Source: Actinomycetota bacterium
Lineage (GTDB): Bacteria > Actinomycetota > Actinomycetes > Propionibacteriales > Propionibacteriaceae
DNA: 9,104 nucleotides
Direction of reading: 5' to 3'
Assembly (NCBI GenBank): GCA_016213595.1
Contig: JACRAA010000092.1
Coordinates: 1-9,104, forward strand
Shown here: in pieces, positions 5,833 through 9,104 of the stretch
Numbering within the stretch: the stretch's first letter is position 1
How the letters are laid out: the number at the start of each line of letters is the position of its first letter
Made by a program: the position numbers and the translations under genes
Notes under the pieces: generated by a model
What the model was told of the DNA's origin: nothing
What the model saw: the letters and a program-made list of their open reading frames with translations, nothing else
Databases searched by the model: none

Positions 5833-6750
5833 GTGGCCACGACCGACAAGGTCCGCCACGAAGGGCAGACCACCGCCCTGGTGTCGATGCGCGCGCTGCT
5901 GCCCGACCTGCGGCCGAGCGAGCGCCGGATCGCACAGCTGTTCCTCTCAGCGCCCGGCGCCACCGCCGAGCTCGCCATCGCCCAGCTCGCGGACCTCAGC
6001 GAGACCTCGACCACCTCCGTCATCCGGCTGTGCAAGCGGCTGGGCTACAAGGGCTTCAAGGACCTGCGGCTCGACGTGCTGCGTGAGGTGACGCGCGAGT
6101 CGTACGAGACGGCGGGGATGCCGGCCGTACCGAGCGACATCGACCGCTCCGACAGCCTGGAGAACGTCATCGCGAAAGTCTGCCTCGCCGAGACCCTGTC
6201 GATCTCCGACACGGCGAAGGTGCTCGACACGGCAGCGCTGCGAAGCGCCGCGGACGCCGTGAGTGCCGCGGCGCGGGTCGACATCTTCGGCGTCGGCGCC
6301 AGCTCCGTCGTCGGCGAGGACCTCCAGCAGAAGCTGGTCCGCATCGGCCGTACCGCCCTCCGCTGGCCCGACGCGCACTCCGCGTGGACCGCCGCAGCGA
6401 CGCTTCAGCCCGGCAACGTGGCGGTCGCGTTGTCCCACTCGGGAGCGACCGTGGACACGCTCGAGTTCATCGAGCTGGCGGCTGCTGCCGGTGCCACGAC
6501 GATCGCGATCACCAACCACGCCACCTCGCCCGTCGCACAGGCGGCGGACATCGTGCTCACGACCGCTGCCCGGGAGACGGGCTTCCGCTCGGCAGCCCTC
6601 GGCAGTCGCATCGCGCAGCTCATGGTCGTCGACTGCCTGTTCATCGGGGTGGCGCAGACCGACTACGACGCGTCCATGGCCGCCATCCGCGGCACATACG
6701 CGACCATCCAGCGGCTCAACCAGCACCGCCGCGAGAGCCGTCGCAGCTGA
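5833..6750 (+). CDS. RpiR-family transcriptional regulator with SIS domain (MurR-like)
   Basis: Probable phosphosugar-responsive regulator, 305 residues. The N-terminal RpiR helix-turn-helix spans about 20-80: LRPSERRIAQLFL, then AIAQLADLSETSTTSVIRLC (about 48-67) and KRLGYKGFKDLR (68-79), all characteristic. The C-terminal SIS domain spans about 140-275: VDIFGVGASSVVGEDLQQK (149-167), the phosphosugar loop SHSGAT (201-206), TIAITNHATSPVAQAADIVL and a closing helix ending CLFIGVAQ. The GTG at 5833 is supported by GAGGAGG. It is transcribed divergently from the importer/murQ/anmK operon and converges on the GH3 gene. MurR in E. coli has this fold, represses murQP and responds to MurNAc-6-P, the product of AnmK and substrate of MurQ here. 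A MurR-like role is therefore the best inference; other RpiR ligands (GlcNAc-6-P, GlcN-6-P) are possible. Confidence 0.92.
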   Translation: MATTDKVRHEGQTTALVSMRALLPDLRPSERRIAQLFLSAPGATAELAIAQLADLSETSTTSVIRLCKRLGYKGFKDLRLDVLREVTRESYETAGMPAVPSDIDRSDSLENVIAKVCLAETLSISDTAKVLDTAALRSAADAVSAAARVDIFGVGASSVVGEDLQQKLVRIGRTALRWPDAHSAWTAAATLQPGNVAVALSHSGATVDTLEFIELAAAAGATTIAITNHATSPVAQAADIVLTTAARETGFRSAALGSRIAQLMVVDCLFIGVAQTDYDASMAAIRGTYATIQRLNQHRRESRRS

Positions 6751-6769
6751 CCGCCGCGACCACTCACCT

Positions 6770-6840
6770 CCATTCAGTGGCGGATAGCGAGGCGCCGGCG
6801 CGTTTCGGCGTCGATTCGGGCCGCAGGTGCCACTGAATGG
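6770..6840. repeat. 71-bp segment bounded by perfect 12-bp inverted repeats
   Basis: CCATTCAGTGGC at 6770-6781 is exactly inverted as GCCACTGAATGG at 6829-6840. The 47-bp interior is GC-rich, with a 10-bp palindrome GCGCCGGCGC and a CGCCG/CGGCG pair able to form an inner stem. It lies between convergent genes, 20 bases after the regulator stop and 28 bases before the GH3 stop. No T-run is adjacent, so a standard bidirectional intrinsic terminator is not supported. Other options are an mRNA-end-protecting structure, a REP/BIME-like dispersed palindrome, or a small non-autonomous mobile element. No obvious target-site duplication flanks it. Confidence 0.75.
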
Positions 6841-6867
6841 TCGGGGATGGGCAGAGGCACCGCCTGC

Positions 6868-8595
6868 TCAGAGCTTCGCCTGCCACTTCTCGGTCCAGAC
6901 GAGGTCGTTGTACCGGCCGCGGAAGTCCGACTCGCCCATGAGCTTGTCGACGACCAGCCGGATCGTCTGCGGGTTGTCGTTGTAGGCGTTCACGTAGGCC
7001 TTGACCATCGTCGCGTCGTGCAGGTGCGTCGTGTAGTTGAGGCTCACCATGACGGTCGGCACCTCGTGCACGTACCAGGGGCAGTCCGTGCTCATCGGCG
7101 TCCGCCAGCGGATCCGGTAGTTGTTCTCGGCCGCGTAACCCACGATGTTCGCGACGACGAGCGCAGCGTCGACCTCGTCCCGGTAGGCCAGCGTCGCGCC
7201 CTTCACCCGGCTCGTGCCGTCGTTGAGGCTGACCTCGAACCCTCGTCGCTCCAGCTCGGCGACGATGGTCTCGCGCGCGACCGGGCTCGACTCGTAGATG
7301 CCGCCCCCCTCGGTGTCCAGGTAGTAGAGGCGGATCCGCCGGTGGGTCTCGGGCCTGATGGGAAGCTGGTCGAGCGTGTTCTTGACGAGCGTGATGGCGG
7401 CGTCGGCGGCCTCGGCCTGCCACCGCAGGTGCTCCTCACAGCCCACGACCGCGAGCTCGTCCGGGGTGCGCTCGAGGGTGCCGGCCGCCTTCTTCCCAGG
7501 CAGCCCGAGCTTGGCCTTGAGGCCGAGCACCCGGCGTACCGCGTCGTCGAGGCGCTCCGGGGTGATGACCCCGGACTTCACCCCGGCGACCATGAAGCCG
7601 AAGTCCTCCGGCATGTTGTTGAAGAACAGGAACATGTCGCAGCCGGAGGCGATGGCCCGCGGGACGTAGTCCTGGCGGCGCATGGCGCTGGTCATGCCGA
7701 GCATGTGGCTCGCGTCCGTGATGACGACGCCGTTGAAGCCGAGCCGGGTCTTGAGAAGGTCCTGGAGAAGCTCGGGGGCAAGCGTCGCGGGCATGATGTC
7801 CGCGTCGGCGAGGCTGGGGTCGAGCGTCTTCGAGTACGCCGGCAGCGCGATGTGGCCGGCCATGACCATCTCCACGCCGGCGTCGATGTGGTGGCGGTAC
7901 ACCTCGCCGTACGACGCGTCCCAGTCCTCGGGGCTCAGCTCGTTGACGCCCAGCACGAGGTGCTGGTCGCGCTCCTCGGACCCGTCGCCGGGGAAGTGCT
8001 TGATGCAGACGGCGATGTCGGACTCGGCGTCGCGGATGCCGCGGGCCTTCGCGGAGGTCGAGCGGATGACGTCGGACGCGGTCGTACCGTGAGCCCGGGT
8101 GTTGACGATCGTGTTCCGCCAGTTCGTGAGGATGTCGACGATCGGGGCGAAGATGAGGTTCACGCCGAGGGCTCCGGCTTCGCGGCCCGACACGAGCCCG
8201 GTGCGGTACGGCACCTCCTCGCCACCCGCAGCGTCGCACTGTGCGCCCGAGGCGATGTACGTGCCGTCCGCACAGGCTCCGTTGCCGCCCGCCTCACAGT
8301 TCGCGGCGACGAGCAGCGGGATGCGCGAGGCGGACTGCAGCGAGCTGATGAGGGTCTGGACCTGCTCGGCCGTACCTCCCTGGTAGCGGGCGCCGCCGAT
8401 CCCGTACGTGGCGAGGATGTCCGCGTTGCTGCCGACGTTGCCGCTGAACGTGTCGTCGCCGAAGTGGAAGAGGTTGACGAACAGCTGGCCCACCTTCTGC
8501 TCGAGGGTGAGGCCGGCGAGAGTCTCCTCGACCCAGGTGACGGCATCCTCGTCGAGGCGGTAGGGGAGGGCACGGAGGTCGACGGTACGTGGCAT
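6868..8595 (-). CDS. Glycoside hydrolase family 3 beta-N-acetylhexosaminidase (NagZ/Nag3-like)
   Basis: Cytoplasmic exo-enzyme expected to release GlcNAc from GlcNAc-(anhydro)MurNAc fragments; 575 residues with no signal peptide. The TIM-barrel domain (about 20-345) shows LTLEQKVGQLF (29-39), a substrate-binding segment LLVAANCEAGG (94-104) and APIVDILTNWRN (150-161). It also has KHFPGDG (199-205) followed by D210-x-H212, the Asp-His dyad that replaces the usual acid/base Glu in NagZ-type GH3 enzymes, and VITDASHMLGM with D294 as likely nucleophile. A second GH3 C-terminal domain fills about 390-575, so it is the long form, not the roughly 340-residue single-domain NagZ. The ATG at 8595 has AAGGAGA 5 bases upstream; the frame continues open to 9087 only across the HAD gene. 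The stop of the HAD gene overlaps this ribosome binding site, so the two are cotranscribed. Long actinobacterial homologues such as Cellulomonas fimi Nag3 have been reported as phosphorylases, a disputed point. Confidence 0.9.
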   Translation of the reverse strand: MPRTVDLRALPYRLDEDAVTWVEETLAGLTLEQKVGQLFVNLFHFGDDTFSGNVGSNADILATYGIGGARYQGGTAEQVQTLISSLQSASRIPLLVAANCEAGGNGACADGTYIASGAQCDAAGGEEVPYRTGLVSGREAGALGVNLIFAPIVDILTNWRNTIVNTRAHGTTASDVIRSTSAKARGIRDAESDIAVCIKHFPGDGSEERDQHLVLGVNELSPEDWDASYGEVYRHHIDAGVEMVMAGHIALPAYSKTLDPSLADADIMPATLAPELLQDLLKTRLGFNGVVITDASHMLGMTSAMRRQDYVPRAIASGCDMFLFFNNMPEDFGFMVAGVKSGVITPERLDDAVRRVLGLKAKLGLPGKKAAGTLERTPDELAVVGCEEHLRWQAEAADAAITLVKNTLDQLPIRPETHRRIRLYYLDTEGGGIYESSPVARETIVAELERRGFEVSLNDGTSRVKGATLAYRDEVDAALVVANIVGYAAENNYRIRWRTPMSTDCPWYVHEVPTVMVSLNYTTHLHDATMVKAYVNAYNDNPQTIRLVVDKLMGESDFRGRYNDLVWTEKWQAKL

Positions 8596-8600
8596 GGGAG

Positions 8601-8607
8601 TCTCCTT
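8601..8607 (-). promoter_or_regulatory. Ribosome binding site of the GH3 gene
   Basis: AAGGAGA, 5 bases before the ATG at 8595. Its first base is the last base of the stop codon of the HAD hydrolase gene, indicating coupled translation. Confidence 0.85.
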
Positions 8608-9104
8608 CAGATCCGCCAGGACGGGGTGCGGGGCAACAGCGAGGTGAACTCGGCGATGAGGGCGTCCTGGTAGGGGCCGGCGTAGCGGCCCTCCAGGAAG
8701 CGGTCCAGCGCCTCGTTGTGGAACCGGAGCCACGAGGCGTCCTCGTCGCCGGGGTTCACCGGGTAGACCAGGACACGGGCCGCGGCCGCCGTGTCCCGGT
8801 CGGCAGGGGCGTCGCCGACGAGCAGGATGTGGTCGTCCGCGTACCTGCCCTTCGCGGCCACCTCGAGGTGGCGCGCCTTCGTGCCCTGCTCCTGGCCGGC
8901 GATGAGGTCCGTGTAGCGGGCGAGGTCGTGCTCGCTCCACTCGCGGGTCAGGGCGTCGAGCGGGGTCGCGGACACGACCATGAGGTCGGCCTTCGCCGAC
9001 GCGGCGGCGAGACTCTCGCGGACGTGGCGGAACGGGGGCACGTCGTGGACCATGTCGGAGATGCGCGCGTCGACCTCGTCGGTCCATTCCAGTGCGAGGT
9101 CGAG
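8607..9104 (-). CDS. HAD-superfamily hydrolase, C-terminal part
   Basis: The 5' end lies beyond the right edge; 165 codons are visible and the frame is still open at 9104 (LDLALEWTDEV...). Three HAD motifs are seen: motif II ADLMVVSATP (hydrophobic strand ending in Ser/Thr), motif III lysine in QGTKARHLE, and motif IV ILLVGDAPADRD (GDxxxD). Motif I with the nucleophilic aspartate would be upstream, out of view. A C-terminal extension of about 55 residues (NPGDEDASWLRFHNEALDRF and onwards) follows the core. HAD proteins of this sort are usually soluble phosphatases acting on sugar phosphates or nucleotides. It precedes the GH3 gene by 11 bases and is probably in the same operon, so a phosphosugar substrate is plausible, but the sequence does not identify one. 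An internal ATG at 9053 is not the start, since conserved-looking coding sequence continues upstream. Confidence 0.82.
   Translation of the reverse strand, partial: LDLALEWTDEVDARISDMVHDVPPFRHVRESLAAASAKADLMVVSATPLDALTREWSEHDLARYTDLIAGQEQGTKARHLEVAAKGRYADDHILLVGDAPADRDTAAAARVLVYPVNPGDEDASWLRFHNEALDRFLEGRYAGPYQDALIAEFTSLLPRTPSWRI

Noticed and set aside
6847..8673. Plus-strand open frame (608 codons) opposite the GH3 gene
   Set aside because: Antisense shadow of a gene with clear GH3 catalytic motifs; no recognisable domain in its Val/Asp/Arg-rich translation.
1..9104. CRISPR array, tRNA/rRNA genes, transposase, phage genes
   Set aside because: No regularly spaced direct repeats, no cloverleaf or rRNA-like sequence, and no transposase or phage motifs were seen on either strand.

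Overview
The window is high-GC DNA with actinobacterial character: GTG starts, GC-biased third codon positions and mostly strong GGAGG-type ribosome binding sites. It fits a Micrococcales-type actinomycete such as a Cellulomonas relative, but genus placement is a guess. Almost all of it is coding. It reads as one locus for uptake and breakdown of peptidoglycan amino sugars, cut at both ends by the window.

Left two thirds (1-5669, minus strand): a tightly packed operon in the order oligopeptide-type solute-binding lipoprotein, DppB-type permease, DppC-type permease, MurQ (MurNAc-6-phosphate etherase), AnmK (anhydro-MurNAc kinase), and the start of a GNAT acetyltransferase. From the first permease on, each gene overlaps the next by 1-4 bases. 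The only sizeable gap, between the binding protein and the first permease, is filled by a perfect 16-bp stem hairpin. No ATPase subunit for the transporter lies in the window.

Centre (5670-6750): a locally AT-richer divergent promoter region, then a plus-strand RpiR-family regulator with an N-terminal helix-turn-helix and a C-terminal SIS (phosphosugar-binding) domain. This is the architecture of MurR, which controls murQ in other bacteria.

Right third (6751-9104): a 71-bp segment bounded by perfect 12-bp inverted repeats lies between convergent genes. It is followed on the minus strand by a cytoplasmic family-3 glycoside hydrolase (NagZ/Nag3-like beta-N-acetylhexosaminidase) and, upstream of that gene, the C-terminal part of a HAD-family hydrolase.

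Inferred pathway: the lipoprotein and permeases bring in GlcNAc-anhydroMurNAc or related muropeptide fragments. The signal-less GH3 enzyme splits off GlcNAc. AnmK opens and phosphorylates anhydroMurNAc to MurNAc-6-P, and MurQ converts that to GlcNAc-6-P and D-lactate. The RpiR protein probably senses MurNAc-6-P. The enzyme calls are strong. The transporter's substrate and the regulator's ligand are inferred from gene order.
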